A stretch of DNA of 64,000 nucleotides from Hyphomonas sp. (GCA_017792365.1 CP051229.1:558001-622000), one strand, 5' to 3'. Positions 12,029 through 21,156 are shown, counted from the first letter of the stretch. Numbers and translations: made by a program. Notes: a model not told the origin generated them from the letters alone.

Positions 12029-12594
12029 GCCAGTCATTCGAAACGCCGCCGCTGCCCGCGCCGGGCGGAAAGATGGTCGAGGACCGGCCGTTCCAGCCGG
12101 TGCGGATCGCCGTGCTGACCATTTCCGATACGCGTACCGACGAGACCGACACTTCTGGCCATATCCTGGCGGAACGGGTCCCGGCGTCGGGCCATGAGCT
12201 TGCGGCCAAGGCGATCGTGCCCGACGAGGTGAACGCGATCCGCACCATCATGCGCAAGTGGATTGCCGACCCGGAAGTCGACGCTGTCGTGACCACGGGC
12301 GGCACCGGCCTGACCGGACGCGACGTGACGCCCGAGGCGGTGCGCCCGCTGTTCGACAAGGAAATCGATGGCTTCAATATCGTCTGGCACATGGTCAGCT
12401 ATCAGAGCGTCGGCCTGTCGACGCTGCAGTCGCGCGCATGTGCCGGCGTGGCCAACGGCACCTTCATCTTCTGCCTGCCGGGTTCGAACGGCGCGGTGAA
12501 GGATGGCTGGGACAAGGTCATCCGCTGGCAGCTCGATAGCCGCCACATGCCCTGCAACATGGTCGAGCTGATGCCGCGGCTGATGGAGAGCTGA
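12025..12594 (+). CDS. moaB: Molybdenum cofactor biosynthesis protein B (MoaB/MogA family)
   Basis: A 189-residue member of the MoaB/MogA family, which adenylates molybdopterin before molybdate insertion. The pterin-binding signature is TTGGTGLTGRDVTPEAV. The gene starts within the moaE stop (ATGA overlap). The N-terminal ~30 residues before PVRIAVLTISDTRT are a low-complexity extension common in alphaproteobacterial MoaB. It is convergent with the SulP gene 4 bp away. Confidence 0.9.
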   Translation: MSQSFETPPLPAPGGKMVEDRPFQPVRIAVLTISDTRTDETDTSGHILAERVPASGHELAAKAIVPDEVNAIRTIMRKWIADPEVDAVVTTGGTGLTGRDVTPEAVRPLFDKEIDGFNIVWHMVSYQSVGLSTLQSRACAGVANGTFIFCLPGSNGAVKDGWDKVIRWQLDSRHMPCNMVELMPRLMES

Positions 12595-12598
12595 GGCC

Positions 12599-14308
12599 CT
12601 AGTGCCCGCCGCCGAACATGCCGGTACGCACGCCATAATCGACAGCCAGCCCGTAGTCGGGGTCGTCGTCGGAATCGATCATCAGCTGGCCGGCGCGGTT
12701 GAGCAGCGCATGGCAATCGCGTGAGAGATGGCGCAGGTGCACGGTCTTGCCCAGCGCCTGATACTTCGACGCGATGTCCTCGATGGCCTGCAGGGCCGAC
12801 TGGTCGACGACGCGGCTGCGGGCGAAGTCGATGATCACCGTGTCGGGATCGTCTGACGGCGTGAACAGCTCCGCAAACCCCTCGGCCGAACCGAAGAAGA
12901 GCGGCCCGTCGATTTCGTAGACCTTGGCGCCGTCCATCGTATTGCTCGTGCGGGTCGTGGCGTGGATGCGCCTGGCGTTGTTCCACGCATAGGCCAGGGC
13001 GGAGACGATAACGCCGACGACCACGGCGACGGCGAGGTCGAACATCACCGTGACGATTGTGACAAGCACGATCACGAACGCGTCGGTGAGCGGAATGCGC
13101 CGCATGATGCGCAGCGAGTTCCAGGCAAATGTTCCAATCACCACCATGAACATCACGCCGACCAGCGCGGCGAGCGGGATCTGTTCGATCAGGCTGGAGC
13201 CGACGAGGATGAAGGCCAGCAGGAACAGGGCGGCGGAGATGCCGGACAGGCGCGTGCGTCCGCCGGATTTCACGTTGATCATCGACTGGCCGATCATCGC
13301 GCAGCCGCCCATGCCGCCGAAGAAGCCGGTCACGACATTGGCGGCGCCCTGCGCGAGACATTCCTGCGAGGCCCCGCCGCGTTCGCCCTTGATGTCGCCG
13401 ACGAGGTTGAGCGTCAGCAGGCTCTCGATCAGGCCGATGGCTGCGAGGATCACGGCGTAGGGCAGGATGATCTCGATCGTTTCGAGGTTAAGCGGAACCG
13501 CAGGGAGATGGAGGCTGGGGAGCCCGCCCTGGATCGACGCGAGGTCGCCGACGCGCGGCGTATCCAGACCCAGAAGCAGCACGACGCCGGCGGTGATCGC
13601 GATGCCCGCCAGAGGCGCCGGAATGACTTTCGTGAGCTTGGGCAGCCCCCAGATGACGGCCATCGTCAGCCCGACGAGGCCGAGCATCAGGTAGAGCGGC
13701 AGGCCGGTGAGCCATTCCCCGCCCGCGAGGCCATGGCCCGCGGATTCAGCGGAACCGGGGACCTGGAACTGGCCGAGCTGGGCGAGGAAGATCACGATCG
13801 CGAGGCCGTTGACGAACCCCAGCATGACGGGGTGGGGCACCAGCCGGATGAATTTCCCGAGGTGGAAGACGCCGGCCAGAAGCTGCAGGGCGCCCATCAG
13901 CACGACGGTCGCGAACAGGTACTCGACGCCATGATCGGCCACGAGCGCGACCATCACGACGGCCAGCGCGCCAGTCGCGCCGGAGATCATCCCCGGACGC
14001 CCGCCGAAGACGGCCGTGATGAGGCCTACTAGAAAGGCGGCGTAGAGTCCGACCAGCGGATGCACCCCGGCCACGAACGCGAACGCAACCGCTTCCGGCA
14101 CCAGCGCCAGCGCCACGGTCAGCCCGGCCAGCAGCTCGGTTTTCAGGCCCGCTGCGGAAAGGAGCGATGCATTCCGCTTGCGAATGGAATCAACAGAAAG
14201 CCGACCGGCCAGCGCGGCAAGTGATGGGAGGGTCAAGATTTCGCCTGTCAGTCTGCATTTTGGGGAGGTTTGCGCCGGTGTTGCAGGAACCATGCTGCAT
14301 TGCAACAT
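12599..14308 (-). CDS. SulP family anion transporter with STAS domain
   Basis: SulP proteins are inner-membrane anion carriers (sulfate, bicarbonate, dicarboxylates; molybdate in some relatives). The protein has the SulP signature (LVPEAVAFAFVAGVHPLVGL, then GMISGATGALAVV), about 11-14 hydrophobic helices, and a C-terminal STAS domain starting near VYEIDGPLFFGSAEGF and including VIIDFARSRVVDQSAL. It lies between moaE-moaB and moaA-moaD on the opposite strand. The start is uncertain: ATGs at 14308 and 14293 lack a Shine-Dalgarno and lie in a TGTTGCA/TGCAACA inverted repeat, while a TTG at 14236 with a weak AGG upstream is a good alternative. The substrate is not deducible from sequence. Confidence 0.88.
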   Translation of the reverse strand: MLQCSMVPATPAQTSPKCRLTGEILTLPSLAALAGRLSVDSIRKRNASLLSAAGLKTELLAGLTVALALVPEAVAFAFVAGVHPLVGLYAAFLVGLITAVFGGRPGMISGATGALAVVMVALVADHGVEYLFATVVLMGALQLLAGVFHLGKFIRLVPHPVMLGFVNGLAIVIFLAQLGQFQVPGSAESAGHGLAGGEWLTGLPLYLMLGLVGLTMAVIWGLPKLTKVIPAPLAGIAITAGVVLLLGLDTPRVGDLASIQGGLPSLHLPAVPLNLETIEIILPYAVILAAIGLIESLLTLNLVGDIKGERGGASQECLAQGAANVVTGFFGGMGGCAMIGQSMINVKSGGRTRLSGISAALFLLAFILVGSSLIEQIPLAALVGVMFMVVIGTFAWNSLRIMRRIPLTDAFVIVLVTIVTVMFDLAVAVVVGVIVSALAYAWNNARRIHATTRTSNTMDGAKVYEIDGPLFFGSAEGFAELFTPSDDPDTVIIDFARSRVVDQSALQAIEDIASKYQALGKTVHLRHLSRDCHALLNRAGQLMIDSDDDPDYGLAVDYGVRTGMFGGGH

Positions 14309-14399
14309 CGAATGGCGGCTACGCGGCGAGCCGCCGCGCTGACGACAAGTTGCCCGCCTGCTGGCTCGACTTGACGCTGCGAACGCCTATGTTCCGCCC

Positions 14400-15461
14400 A
14401 TGGCGCATACGCTGATCGATAAACGTCCGGAACGCCGGCCGCTGGATCTCTCCGGTGCAGCCGCGTCGCCCGGCATTCTCGTGGACAGTTTCCAGAGACG
14501 CGTCAGCTATCTGCGGCTGTCCATCACCGACCGGTGCGACCTGCGCTGCACCTACTGCATGCCAGAGCGCATGACATTCCTGCCGCGCAAGGACGTCCTG
14601 TCGTTCGAGGAGCTCGATGCGCTGGTGAGCCAGTTCGCGGCCTTCGGCGTCGACAAACTCAGGATTACCGGTGGCGAGCCGATGGTGCGCAAGGATTTCA
14701 TCGAGCTGATGGCGCGCTTCGCACGGCATCTCGGCCATGGACTGCGCGAGCTGACGCTGACGACCAATGGCACGCTGCTGCGCAAGTATGCGGGCGATCT
14801 GTCGGCCATCGGCGTGCGGCGGATCAACATTTCGCTCGATACGCTGAAGCCGGATGTGTTCGAACAATTGTCGCGGCGGGACATGCTGCCGGTCGTGCTC
14901 GACGGCATCGACGCCGCGCTGGAAGCAGGCCTCAAGGTCAAACTCAACACGGTGGCGCTGAAGGGCGTGAACGAGGCGGAGATCCCCGACCTCATCCGGT
15001 ACGCGCACGAGCGCGGCGCCGACATAACGCTGATCGAGACCATGCCGATGGGCGAGGCCGAGACTGACAGGGTGGAGGATTATCTATCCCTGAAGGATGT
15101 CCGCGCCTCCCTGCAGCGGGAGTGGACGCTGACCGATCTCGCCGAGACCACCGGCGGCCCGGCGCGCTATGTGCGGGTGGAGGAGACCGGCGGGCGGCTG
15201 GGCTTCATCACGCCGCTCAGCCACAATTTCTGCGAGAGCTGCAATCGCGTGCGGGTCACGTGCACGGGCCGGCTCTATACCTGCCTTGGCCGCGAGGACG
15301 GCGCCGACCTGCGCGAGGCGCTGCGGACCGATCCGTCGGGCAAGGCGCTGCAGGGCGCGATCCTCGGCGCCATCGCCGCCAAGCCGCAGGGACACGATTT
15401 CGATGCCGCGCGGCTGGCAAGCCCGGCAAGCCCCCGAACCATGTCGCACACCGGGGGCTGA
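14400..15461 (+). CDS. moaA: GTP 3',8-cyclase MoaA
   Basis: MoaA is the radical-SAM enzyme that, with MoaC, converts GTP to cyclic pyranopterin monophosphate, the first step of Moco synthesis. The N-terminal radical-SAM cluster is Cys46/Cys50/Cys53 (CDLRCTYC). The C-terminal substrate-binding cluster is visible in FCESCNRVRVTCTGRLYTC. The C-terminal double glycine (TMSHTGG), required for activity in the family, is present. The product is 353 residues. moaD follows after 3 bp. It is divergent from the SulP gene with a 91-bp spacer. Confidence 0.96.
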   Translation: MAHTLIDKRPERRPLDLSGAAASPGILVDSFQRRVSYLRLSITDRCDLRCTYCMPERMTFLPRKDVLSFEELDALVSQFAAFGVDKLRITGGEPMVRKDFIELMARFARHLGHGLRELTLTTNGTLLRKYAGDLSAIGVRRINISLDTLKPDVFEQLSRRDMLPVVLDGIDAALEAGLKVKLNTVALKGVNEAEIPDLIRYAHERGADITLIETMPMGEAETDRVEDYLSLKDVRASLQREWTLTDLAETTGGPARYVRVEETGGRLGFITPLSHNFCESCNRVRVTCTGRLYTCLGREDGADLREALRTDPSGKALQGAILGAIAAKPQGHDFDAARLASPASPRTMSHTGG

Positions 15462-15464
15462 GCG

Positions 15465-15722
15465 ATGAGCGAAGGCGCCATCCTGCTGTTCGGGCGGCTG
15501 AAGGACGCGTTCGGCGCGGACCAGGTTCCGCTGCCGGCTGGCGCCGCGACGGTTGCGCATCTGCGCGCAGGGTTGGCCAGGGAGCATCCGGATCTCGCCG
15601 GAATGATCACCGCGCCATCCGTCCGGATCGCCGTGAACCAGGAACTCGTCCTCGATGAAGAGGGCACGCCAGTGAGCCCGGCGGACGAGATCGCCCTGCT
15701 GCCGCCGCTGAGCGGCGGTTAA
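15465..15722 (+). CDS. moaD: Molybdopterin synthase sulfur carrier subunit MoaD
   Basis: An 85-residue ubiquitin-fold protein ending in LLPPLSGG. The terminal Gly-Gly is adenylated and thiocarboxylated to carry sulfur to MoaE. It sits 3 bp after moaA in an evident two-gene operon. MoaC, MoeA and MoeB are not in the window. Confidence 0.93.
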   Translation: MSEGAILLFGRLKDAFGADQVPLPAGAATVAHLRAGLAREHPDLAGMITAPSVRIAVNQELVLDEEGTPVSPADEIALLPPLSGG

Positions 15723-15870
15723 GGAAGCGCGCTGCAAGGGCGCGCGAATGCCCGCGCTTCGGCGGTATTCGTGATTAACGGAATGTTCGCCCGACGCGCG
15801 ACAGGCTTTCCCGCGATGGCACACGGCTTGCTGATTTGAGCGGGTTGGAGCCCCCGGGACCGCGACGCGG

Positions 15871-16973
15871 ATGCAATCGGACACCCAGAACCAATCGGTC
15901 GATGTGCTGCTGCCGGTCTATAACGGCGCGGCGACGATCGAGGAGTCGGTCGCATCCTTGCTCGACCAGACACACCGGAACCTCCGCATTCTGGTGATCG
16001 ACGATGGGTCGACCGACGCAACCCCGACATTCTCGCGCGGCTGGCCACCAACGACAGCCGCGTCGTTCCGATCCGCAAGCCGAATGGCGGCATCGTCGAA
16101 GCGCTGAACTTCGGACTTGAGCAAACCAGCGCCGAATTCGTGGCGCGGCAGGACGCCGACGACATTTCGTTTCCCGACAGGATCGAAAGACAACTCGCCG
16201 AGATGGCGCGTAATCCCGATGTCGTGGCGCTGTCAGGGGCGTGCATCCATATCGATCAGCACGGCGAGGAAACCGGCGGTCGCTATCACCCGCACGATCC
16301 CGGCCTGGCGGACTACACATCCTATCCGTCGACGGAACCCTATCTGCTTCACCCGTTCCTGATGGTGCGGCGCGAGGCCTATGTCGGCGTCGGCGGCTAC
16401 CGGCACGTGATCCATTCGGAAGACACGGACCTCTTCTGGCGTCTGCGCGAACGCGGTCGCCTGATGAATGTCGAGGACGCTTACGGGAAGATGCGGCTCC
16501 ACACCGGCAGCATCTCCAATGCGTCGATCGTGAATGGCCGCATCATGTCGGTGACGTCGCAGCTCGCGGCGATCTCGGCGCGCCGGCGCGAAGAGGGCAG
16601 GCCGGACCTCGACTTCACCGCCGCCGACAGGAAGCACTACACTGACGCGCGAACGCTAGAGGGGATACTGGAAGTCGCCGGCCGGGATCTGACGACCGAC
16701 GAGCAGCGCTACCTGCGCGACGCCTCCGTCGTGGACCTCCTGGATATGGCCCTCAGCCGGCAATACCAGCTGGAGCCGGAGGACTGCCGCTTCATTCGCG
16801 ACACCTATCAGACGATACCGGCTGAACGATTTCGCGGCCGGTCGCGCGTCAGCTGGGCCTACCGGACCACGATTCTGCGCTACCTGCGGGCCGGCCGACT
16901 GAACCAGCTTTCGGCAATTTTTGACCCGAAACTGGCGGGACGCTCCGTTCTGTTCCGGCTGGTCAGCGCCTGA
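15871..16973 (+). CDS. Family 2 glycosyltransferase (apparent 1-nt deletion near 16023-16026)
   Basis: A GT-A fold glycosyltransferase, likely making a surface polysaccharide or lipid glycan. The N-terminus has the GT2 nucleotide-binding pattern VDVLLPVYNGAATIEESV and VIDDGSTDAT. After CCCC at 16023-16026 the frame shifts by one missing base. The protein continues as DILARLATNDSRV, then FVARQDADDIS with the DXD metal motif, then HSEDTDLFWRLRERG. One extra C restores a 367-residue protein. The C-terminal ~150 residues are not recognised. It has no glycan-synthesis neighbours (moaD upstream, ompA-like downstream), so the acceptor is unknown. Confidence 0.85.
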
Positions 16974-17356
16974 GGCGGAGCCTGTCCTTAGGTGTCCCCG
17001 CGACCGTCGGAATCACAGCGGGACGATCTGTACCAATTGATGAGACCGGGCCCGAATCGAGCCTGTCAGAGAGCGTCATGTCCATGGGGCAGGTGCGGCA
17101 AGATGGCTTTCCGGCCGCGGCTGCCAGAGCCGTTAACGCCTTGAAACACCCGGAAAACCTGTAAATCCGAGACGATTGTTGCGCGGCTGTCGCGGTGCGC
17201 CGAAAAAAACATGTACGGTAATTGTCAGACCTCCCGCCGGTATCGCCAAGTCTCGGAAAACCGTGTAACGCGAGGAACGAATGCAGGGCGTCCTGCGTTC
17301 TCGAATTGGCGCGTGATTGGTCGCGTCGGGGTGCCTCGAAGTAAAAGGGGAACGGA
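16974..17356. other. Non-coding stretch upstream of the OmpA-like gene
   Basis: 383 bp with no protein-like frame. It should hold the promoter and leader of the strongly expressed OmpA-like gene, whose AAGGGGAACGG ribosome-binding site is at its end. I see no clear terminator for the glycosyltransferase and no recognisable conserved RNA. Confidence 0.5.
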
Positions 17357-18502
17357 ATGAAAAGAGCACTTTTGTGCGCCACCGCGGCCGCGACGATGGT
17401 TTCGGTTGGCGCTGTCGCGCATGCACAGGATGGCTGGTACGGTACAGCCAAAGTCGGTGGCATCGTCGACGGAATACAAGACATCGACGCGCCGCCGAAT
17501 ACCAACGGCGCGCTCGACACCCGTAGCGGTCTCGACTTCGACTGGAGCTACGGTCTCGGCCTTGGCTATGGCTATTCGAGCGGTTTCCGTCTCGAAGCGC
17601 TCGGCTCCTACAGAAACGTGGAAATCGAAGTTCCGGACTCCTTCGTCGGCGCTCAGCCAGCCGGTACGGCTGGCCCGGCCGGCAGCGGCAGCACCCGCGC
17701 GACGGTCCTGATGGGATCGCTGATCCGCGACTTCAATCTTGATGGCGATGTTCGCCCGTACATCGGTGTTTCGGCCGGTGTCGGTCGCGTCGATACCCGC
17801 GCAGTTTCGCTTTACAGCGCGCCTGCGGGCACGGGCGCCAACGGCTTCGACGACAGCGACAGCAACTTCGCCTACGGCGCAGTGGCCGGTCTCGGCTTCG
17901 TGCTCTCCGAGCGCCTGACCGCTGATCTCGGCTACGCATACACGGCGATCGATGATCTCGAATTCCGTGGTCGCGATGGCGGTTACAGCAGCTCCTATCA
18001 GGAGCACGCGGTGACGGCTGGCCTGCGTTGGCAGTTTGCGGCGCCTCCGCCGCCTCCGCCTCCGCCGCCCCCTCCGCCGCCTCCGCCGCCTCCGCCTCCG
18101 CCGCCGCCTCCGCCGCCGGTGAACGAGACGACCCAGGCAGACCAGTGCGCGACGCAACCTGAGCCGTTCACGGTCTACTTCGAGTGGGATCGCTCGGACC
18201 TCACCGCGTCGAACGAAGACGTGCTCAACCAGGCGATCTCTCGCGTTCGCGAGGGCGACTGCCAGGTCACGGTGGTCATGGTCGAAGGTCACACCGACTC
18301 GTCGGGTGGCAACGCCTACAACGAAGCCCTGTCTGCGCGTCGCGCCGACACGGTCCGCCAGGCCCTCGTGGCGAACGGCATCTCTGCCGAGTCGATCACG
18401 ACCGAAGCCCGCGGCGAGAACGATCAGGCCCGCGCCACGGCTGACGGCGTGCGCGAGCCGCTGAACCGTCGTGCTGAAGTGGCGATCACGATCGCCCCGT
18501 AA
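17357..18502 (+). CDS. OmpA-family outer membrane protein with 25-proline linker
   Basis: A 381-residue outer membrane protein. A signal peptide ends at AVAHAQ. The next ~210 residues form an OmpA-like eight-stranded beta-barrel (DGWYGTAKVGG at the start, GLRWQF at the end). An uninterrupted run of 25 prolines (18044-18118) follows. The C-terminal OmpA domain, which binds peptidoglycan, has VYFEWDRSDLT, VEGHTDSSG and NRRAEVAI. It probably tethers the outer membrane to the cell wall. A strong ribosome-binding site and a strong terminator suggest a single, highly expressed gene. Confidence 0.93.
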   Translation: MKRALLCATAAATMVSVGAVAHAQDGWYGTAKVGGIVDGIQDIDAPPNTNGALDTRSGLDFDWSYGLGLGYGYSSGFRLEALGSYRNVEIEVPDSFVGAQPAGTAGPAGSGSTRATVLMGSLIRDFNLDGDVRPYIGVSAGVGRVDTRAVSLYSAPAGTGANGFDDSDSNFAYGAVAGLGFVLSERLTADLGYAYTAIDDLEFRGRDGGYSSSYQEHAVTAGLRWQFAAPPPPPPPPPPPPPPPPPPPPPPPPPVNETTQADQCATQPEPFTVYFEWDRSDLTASNEDVLNQAISRVREGDCQVTVVMVEGHTDSSGGNAYNEALSARRADTVRQALVANGISAESITTEARGENDQARATADGVREPLNRRAEVAITIAP

Positions 18503-18530
18503 GCTGCGGTTTCGCAGAACGAACTAACGA

Positions 18531-18559
18531 GCGGCCCGGCGATTGCCGGGCCGCTTTCG
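18531..18559 (+). terminator. Rho-independent terminator after the OmpA-like gene
   Basis: A perfect 10-bp stem GCGGCCCGGC-GATT-GCCGGGCCGC (18531-18554) is followed by TTTCG. It sits 28 bp after the stop codon. Confidence 0.92.
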
Positions 18560-18603
18560 TTGGGGCCTTGAATTTTGGGTTGCGGGCGGTGGGGCGGCGC
18601 GGC

Positions 18604-19539
18604 CTAGTTGCCGCTGGAGCTCGCCCGCCGTTGATCGGTCTGGTCTTCCGTTCCTGCAGCCGGGGCGCCGATCGCGGGCAGCGGGGCGAGGTCGAAACCT
18701 GCGCCGGACACTTCCAGCATGCGATTGAAGGCTGCCAGCAGGGACAGGGCGGCGGCCGGGTCCGGGTTGTCGGTCTGCCGGTTGGTCGAGGCGACTACTG
18801 ATTTGGTCAGCAGGCGCACCAGTTCGCGCAATCTCTGCGGCTCGATCTCGCGCACCAGCCCTTCAACGGCTTCGGCGTCGTGCGCCGGCGTTGCAGGCGG
18901 ACGCATCGCGAGCGCGGCCGCGTCGACCTCGTATAGGACGGGTGAAAGGATGCCGGTCTTGGCGCGTGTCTGTGCGAGGACGTGGTCGCCGACATCGATG
19001 CGTGCGGCGACGGCTGTTCCCTTGCCGCCTTCATAGGCGCGCGGGGCGCCGAGGTATTCGACCGGCCAGCCATAGGCCCTGATCCGCTCGGCCAGTCTCG
19101 CTTCGCATAGCATCGTCAGGCAGTCCGCGCCTCTCGACTGGCAGAACTCCAGAACGCCAAGCGCCAATTCGCGCTGATGATTGCTGGGCCAGCGCTTGCC
19201 GTCGGCCCGCCGCTGATCCGGCCGCGCGATCCACCGGGACAGATCCCAGCATGTTTCCGATGCGGGTAGGGGCGCATCTGCATAGGCGCTGAACTTCTTG
19301 AGAAGCGTCGGCCCGGTTGTCGGGTTGAGGCGGAGAGACGCCGCCACATCGCCAAACTCGTCGACACTGACGAGGTAGACGGCGTCGAGATCATCGAATT
19401 CGTCGACCTCGCGCCCATCAACGCCCGTGAGGCCATCCCAGCCGTGACCGAGCACATAGTATTCGTGCCGCATCCGGAACATCTGATCGAGCTGCTTGCC
19501 GTAGATGAACTGGTTCCGGGATGTGATGACCTGGATCAC
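18604..19539 (-). CDS. LuxI-family acyl-homoserine lactone synthase-like protein with C-terminal extension
   Basis: LuxI enzymes join S-adenosylmethionine and an acyl-ACP to make N-acyl-homoserine lactone signals. The N-terminal ~210 residues fit the family: Arg24, Trp34 (GHGWDG), Asp46 and Asp49 (VDEFDDLDAVY), Arg70 (SLRLNPTTGP), Phe83, then CWDLSRW. The last motif usually reads WE.SR, so Asp99 replaces the usual Glu. The product is 311 residues, about 100 longer than typical LuxI; the extra C-terminal part (from about DHVLAQTRAK) is not recognised. The start is a GTG at 19539 with GGGAG upstream. There is no LuxR gene next to it. It could be a true synthase or a divergent GNAT-fold relative. 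Confidence 0.78.
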   Translation of the reverse strand: MIQVITSRNQFIYGKQLDQMFRMRHEYYVLGHGWDGLTGVDGREVDEFDDLDAVYLVSVDEFGDVAASLRLNPTTGPTLLKKFSAYADAPLPASETCWDLSRWIARPDQRRADGKRWPSNHQRELALGVLEFCQSRGADCLTMLCEARLAERIRAYGWPVEYLGAPRAYEGGKGTAVAARIDVGDHVLAQTRAKTGILSPVLYEVDAAALAMRPPATPAHDAEAVEGLVREIEPQRLRELVRLLTKSVVASTNRQTDNPDPAAALSLLAAFNRMLEVSGAGFDLAPLPAIGAPAAGTEDQTDQRRASSSGN

Positions 19540-19740
19540 GGCGGCTCCCTGCGTGTCCGTGTGGCGCGACTGCTGACGCGGACTATGCCTGCCGCCGCAC
19601 AAAATACAACCCAGAGTAGCATAGAGTGCGCGAATATTTCGCCTGTGGCCGAGCGGAGGTTCGCCCGCAGGCCCCAGACAAGGGGCCACGCGCTACACAG
19701 AAACACTTGGCGCCTATCGCGAGCGGCGTAAGTAACGCCC

Positions 19741-20478
19741 ATGATTGAGCAGGACGAAAGATCGCTAACGGCCGGGAAAAGCGCGCTGGTGTTGTTCTCA
19801 GGCGGGCAGGATTCGACCGTCTGCCTCGCCTGGGCCCTCGAACGCTTTGAAAGCGTCGAGACGATCGGCTTCGACTATCGCCAGCGGCACCGCATCGAAC
19901 TCGAGTGCCGCATCAAGGTTCGCAGCGAGATCGCAGCGGCGTTTCCCGACTGGGCGGGCAAGCTGGGCGAGGATCACCTGCTGGATTTGGGCGTCCTTGG
20001 AGAGGTCTCCGACACGGCGCTGACGCGAGAGCAGGCAATCGTGCAGAAGGAGTCCGGTCTGCCGTCCACCTTCGTGCCGGGCCGCAATCTGATCTTTCTT
20101 TCGCTGGCGGCGGCCGTTGCCTACCGGCGCGGCGCGGGCCGACTGGTCGCTGGCATGTGCGAGACGGATTTCTCCGGCTATCCCGACTGCCGCCGCGACA
20201 CGATCGATGCGACCCAGCAGGCGCTGAGCCTCGGGCTGGATACGGCGATGCAGATCGACACCCCGCTGATGTACGTCGACAAGGCGCAGACCTGGGCCAT
20301 GGCGGACGAACTGGGCGGTGAGCGCCTGGCCGAGATCATCCGCGAGCACACCCACACCTGCTATCTTGGCGAACGCGACACGATGCATGAATGGGGGCTG
20401 GGATGCGGCGCGTGCCCGGCCTGCGAGCTGCGCGCCGCCGGCTGGCGCAGATATCGTGAAGGATCGGCGGGCGCATGA
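19741..20478 (+). CDS. queC: 7-cyano-7-deazaguanine synthase QueC
   Basis: QueC turns 7-carboxy-7-deazaguanine, ammonia and ATP into preQ0, a queuosine precursor. The PP-loop ATP pyrophosphatase motif [16 protein letters not shown] is near the N-terminus. The zinc-binding cysteines are at the C-terminus ([10 protein letters not shown], with an earlier Cys in HTCYLGE). The product is 245 residues. Its stop overlaps the queE start by four bases, so the two are translationally coupled. Confidence 0.95.
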   Translation: MIEQDERSLTAGKSALVLFSGGQDSTVCLAWALERFESVETIGFDYRQRHRIELECRIKVRSEIAAAFPDWAGKLGEDHLLDLGVLGEVSDTALTREQAIVQKESGLPSTFVPGRNLIFLSLAAAVAYRRGAGRLVAGMCETDFSGYPDCRRDTIDATQQALSLGLDTAMQIDTPLMYVDKAQTWAMADELGGERLAEIIREHTHTCYLGERDTMHEWGLGCGACPACELRAAGWRRYREGSAGA

Positions 20479-21104
20479 CCTATAGCGTCAAGGAAGCCTA
20501 CTACACGCTGCAGGGCGAGGGCGCACATACCGGCCGCGCCGCCGTGTTCCTGCGTTTTGCGGGCTGCAATCTCTGGTCCGGTCTGGAGCGGGATCGCGAA
20601 AGCGCCGTCTGCCGGTTCTGCGACACGGATTTTGTCGGCACCGATGGACCGGGTGGCGGCAAGTTCAAGACGGCTGCGGAACTGGCGAGCCACGTCGCCG
20701 GGCTCTGGCCGGGGGGAGGCGTCCCCTACGTGGTCGCAACAGGCGGCGAACCGTTATTGCAACTCGACGAGGCCTTGATTGAAGCGCTGCACGAGGAAGG
20801 CTTCGAAGTCGGCGTCGAGACCAACGGAACGATCGCCGCGCCGGCCGGTCTCGATTGGATCTGCGTCAGCCCGAAGTCGACGGCGGAACTGAAGCAACGA
20901 TCTGGTGATGAGCTGAAGCTCGTCTACCCGCAGGCCGATGCGTCGCCCGAGCGGTTCGAAGCGCTCGACTTTGCCTCTTTCGTCATCCAGCCGATGGATG
21001 GACCGGAGGCCGCAGATGCGCGGCGCGCCGCGATCGCGTTCTGCCTCGCCAACCCGAAATGGCGGCTGGGACTGCAGACCCACAAACTGCTCAACCTTCC
21101 ATAA
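20475..21104 (+). CDS. queE: 7-carboxy-7-deazaguanine synthase QueE
   Basis: QueE is the radical-SAM enzyme that contracts 6-carboxytetrahydropterin to 7-carboxy-7-deazaguanine, the step before QueC. The product is 209 residues. The cluster cysteines are in FAGCNLW and [10 protein letters not shown], the spaced CX14CX2C pattern of the QueE group. ATGGGEPLLQ is the SAM-contacting GGE motif. It starts inside the queC stop (ATGA). A terminator follows, so queC-queE is a two-gene operon; queD is not in the window. Confidence 0.95.
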   Translation: MTYSVKEAYYTLQGEGAHTGRAAVFLRFAGCNLWSGLERDRESAVCRFCDTDFVGTDGPGGGKFKTAAELASHVAGLWPGGGVPYVVATGGEPLLQLDEALIEALHEEGFEVGVETNGTIAAPAGLDWICVSPKSTAELKQRSGDELKLVYPQADASPERFEALDFASFVIQPMDGPEAADARRAAIAFCLANPKWRLGLQTHKLLNLP

Positions 21105-21107
21105 GAA

Positions 21108-21138
21108 AAAGCCCGGCCGTCGCCAGCCGGGCTTTCAG
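21108..21138. terminator. Bidirectional terminator between queE and a convergent secreted-protein gene
   Basis: A perfect 10-bp stem AAAGCCCGGC (21108-21117) and GCCGGGCTTT (21126-21135), with A-rich flank on one side and T-rich on the other, lies between convergent genes ending at 21104 and 21157. Confidence 0.88.
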
Positions 21139-21156
21139 AAAGTTATCGTGTGCGCG

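Noticed and set aside
18044-18118. CCG/CCT tandem repeat as a CRISPR or satellite
   Set aside because: It is the in-frame polyproline linker of an intact gene, without spacers.
18604-19539. Plain GNAT acetyltransferase for the LuxI-like protein
   Set aside because: LuxI residues Arg24, Trp34, Asp46/49, Arg70 and SR at 101-102 occur together at family spacing; a simple GNAT lacks this set.
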